From Alcanivorax sp. (GTDB lineage: Bacteria; Pseudomonadota; Gammaproteobacteria; Pseudomonadales; Alcanivoracaceae): DNA of 64,000 nt. Every line of letters starts with the position of its first letter. The stretch's first letter is position 1. The DNA lies in contig JAKUPL010000018.1 of assembly GCA_022449455.1 (NCBI GenBank), positions 1 to 64,000 of the forward strand, read 5' to 3'. Positions 26,221 to 35,460 of this stretch are shown here, piece after piece. Position numbers and translations under genes: made by a program. Under the pieces are notes generated by a model. It was given only the letters and a program-made list of their open reading frames with translations. It was not told the origin of the DNA and searched no databases.

Positions 26221-26556
26221 CTAACCGGCCAGGTCGTCGCCGCCGGTTTCCACCTGATCGGGGTAGGCCTGCCGCCAGTACTCGAAGCCGCCGTCCAGGC
26301 TGACCACGGATTGAAAACCCTGGTCGTTGAGAAAGTCGCTGGCCGACTGGCTGGAATGGCCGTGGTAGCAGTACACCACCAGCGGCTGGGCGCGGTCGGT
26401 GGCGGCCAGGAAGGCCTCCAGGCCGGCCTGGCTGAGGGGCAGGGCGCCGGGGATGCGCGCCTGCCGGTGGCTGTCCGGGTCGCGCACATCAATAAACAGG
26501 GCGCCACCGTCGCGCAGGATTTCGCGGCCCTGTTCCGGGCCGATACGTTCCGCCAT
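26221..26556 (-). CDS. glpE: Thiosulfate sulfurtransferase GlpE (single-domain rhodanese)
   Basis: This 111-residue single-domain rhodanese has the active loop VYCYHGHSSQSA near residue 64, the GlpE form of C-x4-(S/T/R), and FIDVRDPDSHRQARIPGA near residue 21. It would transfer sulfane sulfur from thiosulfate to thiol acceptors such as thioredoxin in the cytosol. I chose the ATG at 26556; longer in-frame starts lie within the helicase gene. It is 11 bases after the RhlB-type helicase stop and probably co-transcribed with it. Confidence 0.88.
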   Translation of the reverse strand: MAERIGPEQGREILRDGGALFIDVRDPDSHRQARIPGALPLSQAGLEAFLAATDRAQPLVVYCYHGHSSQSASDFLNDQGFQSVVSLDGGFEYWRQAYPDQVETGGDDLAG

Positions 26557-26567
26557 GGGAAGCTCCG

Positions 26568-27791
<1,224 letters not shown>

Positions 27792-27887
27792 CGAATCGCT
27801 CGGTCAGGAAAGCCGGGAACGGCGGTCTGGCGGCTCCACCGGCCGGCCGGCGGCGTCGTCAGACCGCACAGTGTATAAAAAGCGGGC

Positions 27888-28469
27888 TTATCCGAATACC
27901 AAAACCCGGTTATTGGCGGGCATGGCGTGATCACCCAGCAGCGCGCGGCCCTGATCGGCGAAGCGCGCCACCACCCATTCCTGATCGCGGATGCCCATGG
28001 CCGGGTCCCGCGCTTGCAGGCTCTGGTCGAACCGGCGATTGCTGTCGCTGGTGGGCTGGCCGTCGTAGTGGAAGGGGCCGTAGACGCAGAAGCGCCCCTG
28101 GGCGCTCAGGCGCCGGCAGGCCTGTTCGATGCACAGGGTCACCTGGTCGGCGGACATGATGTGGAAGGTATTGGCGCTAAAGATGTACTCGAAGGGCCCG
28201 AGCGGCCACGCCTCCTGCACCCGCAGGGGAATCGCCGGGCGCAGGTTGGCGGCGGGTTCGGCGCCCAGGCGCCGGTTCAGGTCGTGCAGATGTTCCGGCT
28301 GCTCCGAGGGTGTCCAGCCGATGTCCGGAAAGCGGGGCGCCAGCCAGACCGCGTGCTGGCCGGTGCCGGCGCCGATTTCCAGCAGCGTTCCCGGGGCCGT
28401 GAGGTACTCGCGCAGGACCTCGAGGATGGGGCCCTTGTTGTTCTCGGCCGCCTGGGAAAACGGGAGCAT
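27888..28469 (-). CDS. DUF938 SAM-dependent methyltransferase-like protein
   Basis: The 193-residue protein matches DUF938: PFSQAAENNKGPILEVL at the N terminus, the SAM motif LLEIGAGTGQHAVWLAP near residue 29, SANTFHIMS near residue 100 and GPFHYDGQPTSDSNRRFDQ near 135. The family is class I methyltransferase-like with unknown substrate. It precedes the helicase by about 95 bases and follows an SDR gene on the same strand. Confidence 0.88.
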   Translation of the reverse strand: MLPFSQAAENNKGPILEVLREYLTAPGTLLEIGAGTGQHAVWLAPRFPDIGWTPSEQPEHLHDLNRRLGAEPAANLRPAIPLRVQEAWPLGPFEYIFSANTFHIMSADQVTLCIEQACRRLSAQGRFCVYGPFHYDGQPTSDSNRRFDQSLQARDPAMGIRDQEWVVARFADQGRALLGDHAMPANNRVLVFG

Positions 28470-28491
28470 GGTCGATCCTTATTGCTGACGG

Positions 28492-29325
28492 TTACTTTCG
28501 CGCCATCTTCTGGCCGGCCACCATGATGCGTTGATAGGCAGTGGGCATCAGCCGCTGCATGCTGTCGATGGCGCGCGCGTCGGAGCCGATCAGCACACGC
28601 CGCTTGTTGCCGCGCACGCCCTTGAGAATGGTGCGCGCCGCTTCCTCCGGCGTGGTGCGGAACATCTTCTCGAAGTCCCGGCGAGCCTTTTCCGGATCGC
28701 CGGTGATGCGTTCCATGCCGTCGGCCATGCGCGCGTTGCGGGCGATGTTGGTCTTGATGCCGCCCGGATGCACGCTGGTGCAGGACACCCGGCCGCCTTC
28801 GATTTCCAGCTCCTGGCGCAGGGATTCGGTGAAACCGCGCACCGCGAATTTGGCGGCGTTGTAGGCGGACTGGGTGGGCACGCCGATCAGGCCGAACACG
28901 CTGGAGATGTTCACGATATGCCCTTCGCCGGCGCGCTTCAAATGGGGCAGGAAGGCCTTGGTGCCGTACACCACGCCCCAGAAGTTGATGCCCATAAGCC
29001 ACTCGAAGTCGTCGTAGCTCATGTCCTCCACGGTGGCGCCCAGGGCCACGCCGGCGTTGTTGATCACCAGGTGCGCGGCGCCGAAGTGCCCGGCTACCCG
29101 GTCGGCGAAGGCGTACACCGCGTCCCGGTCGGCCACGTCGAAGGCTTCGGTGATCAGGCGGTCCTCGCCGAGGCCCAGTTCCCGGGCGGTGTCCCGCAGA
29201 CCGCTTTCGTTGATGTCGGAAAGCGCCAGACGGGCGCCCGCTTCGGCCAGTTGATGGGCCAGGGCGCGACCGATGCCGGAGCCGGCGCCGGTGACCACGG
29301 CGACTTTATCGTTGAACTGTTTCAT
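28492..29325 (-). CDS. Short-chain dehydrogenase/reductase
   Basis: This 277-residue SDR has the cofactor motif VTGAGSGIGRALA near residue 12, NNAGVALGA near 87, the catalytic Ser (NISSVFGLIG) and the YNAAKFAV Tyr-Lys pair near 152. It has the longer C-terminal region common in SDRs annotated as acetoin or fatty-aldehyde related dehydrogenases. I chose the ATG at 29325 because it starts the Rossmann fold directly. The substrate is unknown; proximity to an acyltransferase suggests lipid or alkane metabolism only weakly. Confidence 0.88.
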   Translation of the reverse strand: MKQFNDKVAVVTGAGSGIGRALAHQLAEAGARLALSDINESGLRDTARELGLGEDRLITEAFDVADRDAVYAFADRVAGHFGAAHLVINNAGVALGATVEDMSYDDFEWLMGINFWGVVYGTKAFLPHLKRAGEGHIVNISSVFGLIGVPTQSAYNAAKFAVRGFTESLRQELEIEGGRVSCTSVHPGGIKTNIARNARMADGMERITGDPEKARRDFEKMFRTTPEEAARTILKGVRGNKRRVLIGSDARAIDSMQRLMPTAYQRIMVAGQKMARK

Positions 29326-29430
29326 TGCGACTTCGTCCGTTGCGATGGAATGGCCGGAGTGTAGCGATTCCGGCCATTCCAAACGGGCCAATCACCGGAT
29401 GGGCGCTGACCCTGCCGCCGTGGCGCGATG

Positions 29431-30171
29431 TCAGGTCGGCTCCAGGCAGCCTTCGGCGGCCAACCCGGCGATCGCCGAGCGGCAGCGCGCCAGGGCGGCC
29501 TCCAGCGCCGCTTCGTCGGCGCCGTCAATGGCCACCGGCGGGTGCACGGTGAGCGCCGCGCCGCCGGGGTGCATGCGCAGGCTGTCCGGGGGCAGGATCT
29601 CGCGGGTGCCGGTGAGGGTCACCGGCAGCAGGGGCAGGCCCAGATCCTGGGCCATGCGGAAGGCGCCTTTCTTGAAGGGGCGCAGTTCGCCGTCGCGGCT
29701 GCGGGTGCCTTCCGGGAAGAACAGAATGCTGGTGCCGCCCACCAGCCGCGCCTTGGCCGTTTCCAGGCTGGCGATGGCGGCCCGGGAGTCACTGCGGTCG
29801 ATAAAGATATGGCCGAGCAGGGCGCAGCAGGGGCCGATCACCGGCACCTTGCGCAGCTCCTGCTTCATCACCCAGCGGAAGTCCTTGTCCAGATGGCCAT
29901 AGAGCACCCAGATGTCGTACTGGCTGAGGTGGTTGGCGACGATCACATAGCTTTGTTTCGGGTCCAGGTGCTCCAGCCCGTGCAGACGAACCTGCACGCC
30001 GCTGAGCATCAGGCCCAGGCGCGACCAGGGCACGGCGGTGAGCCGGCCGGCGCGGCGCGGGCCCAGAAACGGCACCAGCAGGAAACACAGCAGCCCGAAC
30101 AGCACGGTGGCCGCCAGCATCAGCGGCGCGAAGATAAACCAGGAATATACGAAGAAGAGCGCGTTGACCAT
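29431..30171 (-). CDS. 1-acyl-glycerol-3-phosphate acyltransferase-like protein (PlsC family)
   Basis: This 246-residue membrane acyltransferase has an N-terminal hydrophobic helix pair, the catalytic NHLSQYD box (NHx4D) near residue 80, IFIDRSD near 121 and the substrate-binding FFPEGTRSRDGEL near 153. It would transfer acyl chains to lysophosphatidic acid or another lysophospholipid. It is about 105 bases upstream of the SDR on the same strand. Confidence 0.88.
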   Translation of the reverse strand: MVNALFFVYSWFIFAPLMLAATVLFGLLCFLLVPFLGPRRAGRLTAVPWSRLGLMLSGVQVRLHGLEHLDPKQSYVIVANHLSQYDIWVLYGHLDKDFRWVMKQELRKVPVIGPCCALLGHIFIDRSDSRAAIASLETAKARLVGGTSILFFPEGTRSRDGELRPFKKGAFRMAQDLGLPLLPVTLTGTREILPPDSLRMHPGGAALTVHPPVAIDGADEAALEAALARCRSAIAGLAAEGCLEPT

Positions 30172-30256
30172 GCCTGTCGACTCCGTCCGGGCGGCAAAAA
30201 AGGAGCAGGGCTAATAGTAGCGGAATAGTAACGGCGCTGTCCGAAAAGGACAGGTG

Positions 30257-30985
30257 TTATTGGGGTTTTGTTACGTTTTCCGCACGCGCCGGGCGGCCGG
30301 GACCACGCAAATCCAGGCCGCTGTAGTAGTGGCCCTGGTAACGCGGTTGACGCACCGCCGCGCGCAGGCGGCGCAGGGTGAAATGGGCCGCGTCGCGCAG
30401 CAGCAGGCGGGCCAGCCAGGCGGGCAGGTCGCCGCCCGGGTCCAGCCGCAGGCGGTAGTCCACCTCCACCCGGTCGTCCCCCAGGCGCCGGAACGCCAGG
30501 CTGCCGTGCAGCCGGGGCACGCGCACGTAGTCCGGGTCCGGGGGCAGCAGCCGGGGCCGGTTGCTCAACGCCACGGTGACCTGATCCGTCGTCGTGGGGC
30601 CGGGCACCAGACGGCTTTCCAGCAGCGCTTCCCGGTCGCGCAGCGGCCAGGGCAGGCGGGTGGTGAAGCGCAGCCGGCGGGCGCCGTCGGCGCCGGGGGC
30701 CAGTTCGTCCACCCCGGTGACGAAGTGCAGCCATTGCGGGTAGGCGGCGTAATCCCGCAGCACCGCCACCAGGGCGTATTCGTCCCGCAGCGCGAACCGG
30801 GTGGTGCCGCGAATGGCGAAATCGTGGCCGCCGTCATTTTGGCGGAACACTCGTACCTGTTGGAGGTCACTGATCAGGGACCAGAGCGGTTCCCGGTCGC
30901 CGGGGGAGCGCACCACGCCATCGACACTGCCCACCAGCAGAGGCAGGAGCAGCACCATGGGCAGTGGCAGGACGCTTTTCCGCAT
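30257..30985 (-). CDS. Exported START/SRPBCC-type lipid-binding protein
   Basis: The 242-residue product has a signal peptide (about residues 1-24, MRKSVLPLPMVLLLPLL) and a START/SRPBCC-like domain: a YALVAVLRDYAAYPQWLHFV helix near residue 75, then LPWPLRDREALL and a C-terminal DAAHFTLRRLRAAVRQ helix. Such domains bind lipids or hydrophobic ligands; here in the periplasm. I chose the ATG at 30985 at the signal peptide; an ATG at 31021 would add a polar leader. It is divergent from the sialidase-like gene across a gap with a perfect 16-base palindrome. Confidence 0.82.
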   Translation of the reverse strand: MRKSVLPLPMVLLLPLLVGSVDGVVRSPGDREPLWSLISDLQQVRVFRQNDGGHDFAIRGTTRFALRDEYALVAVLRDYAAYPQWLHFVTGVDELAPGADGARRLRFTTRLPWPLRDREALLESRLVPGPTTTDQVTVALSNRPRLLPPDPDYVRVPRLHGSLAFRRLGDDRVEVDYRLRLDPGGDLPAWLARLLLRDAAHFTLRRLRAAVRQPRYQGHYYSGLDLRGPGRPARAENVTKPQ

Positions 30986-31019
30986 ATCGTCTGATCCGAA
31001 CGTCGTAGGAGGTCGGGCC

Positions 31020-31035
31020 ATGATAGGCCTATCAT
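31020..31035. promoter_or_regulatory. Perfect 16-base palindrome in divergent intergenic region
   Basis: ATGATAGGCCTATCAT reads the same on both strands. It lies 35 bases upstream of the START-protein gene and about 190 bases before the sialidase-like gene, in the only gap between them. Exact palindromes this long between divergent genes are often operators. No regulator is encoded next to it. Confidence 0.5.
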
Positions 31036-31228
31036 CTGGGAACGGCTGGGCCGTTGGTCCGTTTTTCAAGCGCGCCGGGCGGTCCGGCCGAGGCCAAAGG
31101 CGGCGCGCCGGTGTTAGACTCGGCGCTCTTGACGGCACGCGGCGCCTTGGCGCGACGCGGCATGGCGACAAACAGGCAGTAACTGACGCAGCAACTAATG
31201 ACAACGCAACAGTGAGACGCCCGCGACT

Positions 31229-32530
31229 ATGACGAAGCGTTTCCCGCCCCGATGGACGCATCGGTGGCTGCATTGGTGGGTAGGGGTGATGTTGGTGGCG
31301 GCCTTTCTGGTGACGCTGCCGGAACACGAGGAGCGGGTGGACGAGCCCGCGTTCCGCACCGACTACGTAAGCGGCCATGACAACCTGGACGGCCGCTGGC
31401 AAATGCGGTTCGCCTCCGACGCGGAAACCCCTCTGGTGCACGCCGCCTCCATGGTGGAACTGCCCGACGGCCGGCTGCGCGCCTTCTGGTTCGCCGGCTC
31501 CGCGGAAGGCGCCGAGGACGTGGGCATTCATTCCGCCGTCTTCGACCCGCGCCGGTCGCGCTGGAGCGAGGAAGAGCGGGTGGTCACCCGTGAGCAGATC
31601 CGCCTGCAATGGGGGCGCCATGTGCGCAAGCTCGGCAACGCCGTGCCGGTGCTCGACGACGACGGCCGCATGCGTCTGTTCGTGGTGGCGGTGAGCTTCG
31701 GTGGCTGGGCGGCCAGCCGTCTGGTGGTGATGGACTCCGATGATCTGGGCGCCACCTGGACCTTCGACGAAGCGCTCACCGCCAGCCCGTTCCTGAACAT
31801 CAGCACCCTGGTGAAAACCCCGCCCATCCATTATGAGGATGGCACCGTGGGACTGCCGGTCTACCATGAGATGGTGGGCAAATTCGGCGAGATACTGCGC
31901 CTGGACCGCGACAACCATATCGTCGACAAGGAACGCATCGGCCACGGCCGCAAGGCGATCCAGCCGCTGATCCTGGTGGACGGGCCGAAGCGCGCCACCG
32001 CCCTGCTGCGCAACGAAAGCGAGGACGACCAGGGGCGCCTGTACCGCAGCGACACCGGCGACGGCGGCAACGACTGGACGCCGCTGTACGGCTCCAAGCT
32101 CACCAATCCGTCGGCGGCGGTGGGCGGCGTGGTGCTGTCGCCGGGCCACTGGCTGGTGGTGGCCAACTGCAACGCCTACGAGCGCGACGACCTGTGCGTG
32201 CACGAGACCTTCGACAGCGGCAATACCTGGACCGACCGCCTGTTCTTCCACAACCGCGAAGCCTGGCGCGAGGGCCGGGTGGAGGAAACCGCCTTCCTGG
32301 GCATGATCGACGAGGAAGTGGCGGACACCCTCAATGCGGAGAACCCGGCGCTGTTGCGCCGCCGCGTGGACCACAACAAGTGCAGCCATGACGGCTGCGA
32401 GTTTCAGTACGACTATCCCTATGTGCTGCAGGCCAGCAACGGCGATGTGCACATTCTCTACACCTGGAACAAGAGCGCGATTCGCCACGCCTGGCTGCCC
32501 GCCGGTGACGGCCAGGGGGACAAAGGATGA
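31229..32530 (+). CDS. Membrane-anchored Asp-box (sialidase/BNR-like) protein
   Basis: The 433-residue protein starts with a membrane anchor (about residues 13-32) and continues as a sialidase-type beta propeller. Three Asp-box-like repeats are visible: SDDLGATWTF (about residue 171), DGGNDWTP (about 278) and FDSGNTWTD (about 330). It resembles exo-alpha-sialidase-like families, but I cannot identify all the catalytic arginines and tyrosine, so enzymatic activity is unproven. A promoter-like TAGACT lies about 115 bases upstream. The stop overlaps the start of a membrane-protein gene, so they form a pair; a sodium:solute symporter is convergent. Confidence 0.75.
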   Translation: MTKRFPPRWTHRWLHWWVGVMLVAAFLVTLPEHEERVDEPAFRTDYVSGHDNLDGRWQMRFASDAETPLVHAASMVELPDGRLRAFWFAGSAEGAEDVGIHSAVFDPRRSRWSEEERVVTREQIRLQWGRHVRKLGNAVPVLDDDGRMRLFVVAVSFGGWAASRLVVMDSDDLGATWTFDEALTASPFLNISTLVKTPPIHYEDGTVGLPVYHEMVGKFGEILRLDRDNHIVDKERIGHGRKAIQPLILVDGPKRATALLRNESEDDQGRLYRSDTGDGGNDWTPLYGSKLTNPSAAVGGVVLSPGHWLVVANCNAYERDDLCVHETFDSGNTWTDRLFFHNREAWREGRVEETAFLGMIDEEVADTLNAENPALLRRRVDHNKCSHDGCEFQYDYPYVLQASNGDVHILYTWNKSAIRHAWLPAGDGQGDKG

Positions 32531-33165
32531 TGATGCCGGAACTGATCTGCGCGCTGGTGCTGGTGGCGGTGGCCCTGCGCCTGGGCGCGCGCCTGCCGAA
32601 ACCGGCCCGGGCAGGGCTGGCGGTGCTGGCCCTGGTGGCCGCGCTGCTGCCGTTCCCCTACGGCCTGAGCGGCTGGGTGCTCAGCTACCTGAGCCACTTC
32701 AGTCTGTCGTCCGGGCTGCTGGCGCTGGTGGCCATCCAGCACCGGCTGACCGGCCACTACTGGCTGCCGGTGCGGGAACTGCGCGCCGCCTGCCTGCTGC
32801 TGGTGGGGCTGGCGCTGTGGTTCTACCCGATGAGCCTGGGCTCCAGCTACGCGGACCCCTACGCGCTGGGCTTCGGCGATACCCTGTTCAGCGCGGTGCT
32901 GCTGCTGGTGGGGGTGTTCGCCTGGCTGAACCGGGCCTACGCCAGCTGCGCGGTGCTGGTGGTGGCCCAACTGGCCTACGGCGCCAATGTGCTGCACTCG
33001 GACAATCTCTGGGACTATCTGGTCGACCCCTGGCTGGTGTTCTGGGCGATTGGCTGGCTGGTCCGCGATCGGCTGCTGGTGCGCCGTGCCCAGCGGGTGC
33101 CGGCGGCACAGCGGCCGCTGGAAACCCCGGCCCCCGCGACGGTGCGGGTGGCCGGCCAGCGCTGA
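32527..33165 (+). CDS. Polytopic membrane protein of unknown function, partner of the Asp-box protein
   Basis: The protein of about 212 residues has roughly six hydrophobic helices and a basic C terminus, consistent with an inner-membrane protein. Three tandem ATGs (32527, 32530 and 32533) are possible starts; the third has the best distance to AAAGGA. The first overlaps the upstream stop as ATGA. I do not recognise the family. Its stop TGA abuts the stop of the convergent symporter gene in the shared palindrome TGATCA. Confidence 0.75.
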   Translation: MMMPELICALVLVAVALRLGARLPKPARAGLAVLALVAALLPFPYGLSGWVLSYLSHFSLSSGLLALVAIQHRLTGHYWLPVRELRAACLLLVGLALWFYPMSLGSSYADPYALGFGDTLFSAVLLLVGVFAWLNRAYASCAVLVVAQLAYGANVLHSDNLWDYLVDPWLVFWAIGWLVRDRLLVRRAQRVPAAQRPLETPAPATVRVAGQR

Positions 33166-34686
33166 TCAGTCGGTGCGGCGCGGCCAGCACAGGGCCGCGC
33201 CATAGCCCACCAGAAACATCACCAGATTGCCGATCAGGCCGGTGTAATAGAGGTCGAACGGCGCGCTCAGCGCCGTCGGCAGCACCCCCTCGTTGGTCAA
33301 TACCGTCCAGGACGTGAACAGCAGGGTGGCGACGATGCCCCACCAAGCCGCCCGCGCGTCCCCCCGCCGGCTCAGGAAGCCCAGCAAATACAGCCCCAGC
33401 ATGCCGCCGCCGAACAGCGACACCAGAATGGTGGAGGTGTCCTGCAAGGTATGGGTGTCGGCGCCGTTGAGCCACAGGGCGCCGACAATCATCAGCACGG
33501 TGACGGCGGTGGCCACCCAGCGGGCCGAGCGCAGATAGTGGCGGTCGTCCAGGCCGGTGCGCAGATGACGCCGGTAAAAGTCGACAATGGACACCGTGGC
33601 CACTGAATTGATGCTGGAATCCAGGGAACTCATGGCCGCCGCCAGCGCCGCCGCCACCACCAGCCCGGCCACGCCGGCGGGCAGGTACTCGGTGATGAAC
33701 CAGGGCACGATGGTCTCGGCTTTGGCGGTGCCGGCCAGCACCGCCTCGGCCACCGGATCCGGGTGGTGCTGGAAGAACACCCACAGGGCGGTGCCCAGCA
33801 ACATATAGAACGCCCACACCGGCAGCGCCGTGAACAGATACACCCACAGCCCCCGGCGCGCCTCCCGGGTGGAGCGCGACGCGCAATAGCGCTGCACGGT
33901 GTTCTGATTGCTGGAATATTCGGTGAGCCAGTTGGTGAGCCCGATGAACAGCATCATGGTGGCGGTCTTCTCGCTCAACGACAGCCCCCAGCGCACCGGC
34001 TGCGGCTCGCCGTCGCGCCATTCCGCCAGGGCGAACTTGCCGGCGGCGCCGGCCTCGTGGAACACCTGGCCGAGCCCGCCGGGCAGGGCCTCCACCACCA
34101 CCCACACGCACAGCAGGCCGCCGAGCAGCAGCACCAGGGTTTGCAGCACATCGGTCCAGATCACCGCGTCGATGCCGCCCACCACGGTATAGAGGCCCAC
34201 GAACAGACCGGCGGCGATGATCGCCACGCCGGGCGAGACGTCCACCAGTTGCAGGATCAGCAGCGACAGCAGCCACAGGATCATGGCCAGGCGCACCAGT
34301 TGGGCGACGATGAACGCCACCGCCCCGTACACCCGCACGCTGGGCCCGAAGCGCAACTCCAGAAACTCGTAGGCGCTGGTCATGTTGCCGCGCCGGAAAA
34401 ACGGCAGGAACACCCGTGCCGCCATCACCAGCGCCAGCGGCAGGGCCAGATTGGGCAGATAGCGCAGCCAGCCGGTTTTGAAGGCGTCGGCGGGGTAGGC
34501 CAGAAAGGTGATGGAGCTGATCGAGGTGCCCACCAGGGACAGGCCGATCACCCAGCCGCGAAAGCGGCGCCCGCCGACGAAATATTCCTCGGTGCTGGTG
34601 TTACGCCGCGCGAACCAGAAACCGATCAGCAGGACCACCGCCAGATAGGCCAGCAGCACCGCCCAGTCCAGGGGCGCCAGGGTCAT
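33166..34686 (-). CDS. Sodium:solute symporter family (SSS) transporter
   Basis: This 506-residue inner-membrane protein has about 13 helices and the SSS landmarks: EEYFVGGRRFRGWVIGLSLVGTSISSITFLAYP (residues about 33-65), YTVVGGIDAVIWTDVLQ near 165, and the sodium-site region SSLDSSINSVAT near 350. Subfamilies move sialic acid, sugars, proline, pantothenate and others; the loop pattern looks closer to sugar/sialic acid transporters, and an Asp-box protein is convergent next door, but the substrate is not settled. The start overlaps the stop of the upstream cold-shock-domain gene (ATGA), indicating coupled expression. Confidence 0.88.
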   Translation of the reverse strand: MTLAPLDWAVLLAYLAVVLLIGFWFARRNTSTEEYFVGGRRFRGWVIGLSLVGTSISSITFLAYPADAFKTGWLRYLPNLALPLALVMAARVFLPFFRRGNMTSAYEFLELRFGPSVRVYGAVAFIVAQLVRLAMILWLLSLLILQLVDVSPGVAIIAAGLFVGLYTVVGGIDAVIWTDVLQTLVLLLGGLLCVWVVVEALPGGLGQVFHEAGAAGKFALAEWRDGEPQPVRWGLSLSEKTATMMLFIGLTNWLTEYSSNQNTVQRYCASRSTREARRGLWVYLFTALPVWAFYMLLGTALWVFFQHHPDPVAEAVLAGTAKAETIVPWFITEYLPAGVAGLVVAAALAAAMSSLDSSINSVATVSIVDFYRRHLRTGLDDRHYLRSARWVATAVTVLMIVGALWLNGADTHTLQDTSTILVSLFGGGMLGLYLLGFLSRRGDARAAWWGIVATLLFTSWTVLTNEGVLPTALSAPFDLYYTGLIGNLVMFLVGYGAALCWPRRTD

Positions 34687-35285
34687 TCCAGGATTTCCAC
34701 CTGATCGGCCTGTTCACCGCGCTCGGAGTGGCGGGTGACGAAGCGCACCGGGGTGCCCGCGCGCAGGCTGCGGCGGCCGCCGTCCAGCACCGCCTTGAAG
34801 TGGACGAAGATCTCCTCGCCGTCGTCGGCGAGAATGAAGCCGAACCCCTTCTTCGGGTTGAACCACTTCACCTCGCCCCGGCGGCGACCGTCGTGGCCCG
34901 CCGCCGACGGCATCCGGGGCGCCGGCAGGCGGCCCCAGGGCAGCAGCGCAAGGGCGTACAGCAGCACCGGCACCCACAGCCAGGCGGCGGCGCCGAAGGC
35001 GGCCTCGCCATGGCTGGCCACCAGCCCGATCAGGTACACCAGCACCGCCGCGTGCAGCGGTCGCCGGGTGGCGCCGCCGGCCAGGCACACCAGATTGACC
35101 GCCGCCGCCAGCAGCAGTCCCAGGCCGGTCTGCTGCGACAGCAGCGGGGAAATCATCACGACCTGCTCGCCGCCATGGACCAGCAGCACGAAGTGGTCGG
35201 GGGCGAACAGCAACCCGGCGCCGGGCAGCGCCAGCAACAGGACGGCCAGACCGTACACGGCCGCCAAGGGTGTGGAGACTTTCAT
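34683..35285 (-). CDS. Membrane protein with C-terminal cold-shock domain
   Basis: This 200-residue protein has about four membrane helices (residues 1-120) and a C-terminal cold-shock domain (about 135-200) with the RNA-binding motifs KKGFGFI and EIFVHF intact after GEVKWFNP. A membrane-tethered nucleic-acid-binding domain is unusual; similar fusions exist in DUF1294-type proteins, but there the cold-shock domain is usually N-terminal. The coupled overlap with the SSS transporter suggests regulation of, or localisation with, transporter mRNA; that is speculation. The promoter must lie in the 175-base gap upstream, which is divergent to the GNAT-like gene. Confidence 0.85.
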   Translation of the reverse strand: MKVSTPLAAVYGLAVLLLALPGAGLLFAPDHFVLLVHGGEQVVMISPLLSQQTGLGLLLAAAVNLVCLAGGATRRPLHAAVLVYLIGLVASHGEAAFGAAAWLWVPVLLYALALLPWGRLPAPRMPSAAGHDGRRRGEVKWFNPKKGFGFILADDGEEIFVHFKAVLDGGRRSLRAGTPVRFVTRHSERGEQADQVEILE

Positions 35286-35460
35286 GGAATCGGCTTACCT
35301 TTTTCGAAGCAAATAGATCGCGCAGCGGATCGGAGGCTTGAAGCACCGCCTCTCTGGTTGTCGTCGCGCATTTTGTTGCCGCGAATTGTAACGAAGCGGA
35401 CACGCAATCTCATGTCCCGTGGCTCTCGCCGCCGCGCGCCACGGCCAGTATCATGCGGGA

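Noticed and set aside
30237-30253. Hairpin CTGTCC-GAAAA-GGACAG after the START-protein gene as an intrinsic terminator.
   Set aside because: The stem is weak and no U run follows on the minus strand.
30986-32488. Extension of the START-protein frame far upstream on the minus strand.
   Set aside because: It runs antisense through the Asp-box protein gene; the signal peptide and domain begin at 30985.
33163-33168. Shared TGATCA where the two convergent stop codons abut.
   Set aside because: It is a neat arrangement but a natural result of two TGA stops meeting; no function is implied.
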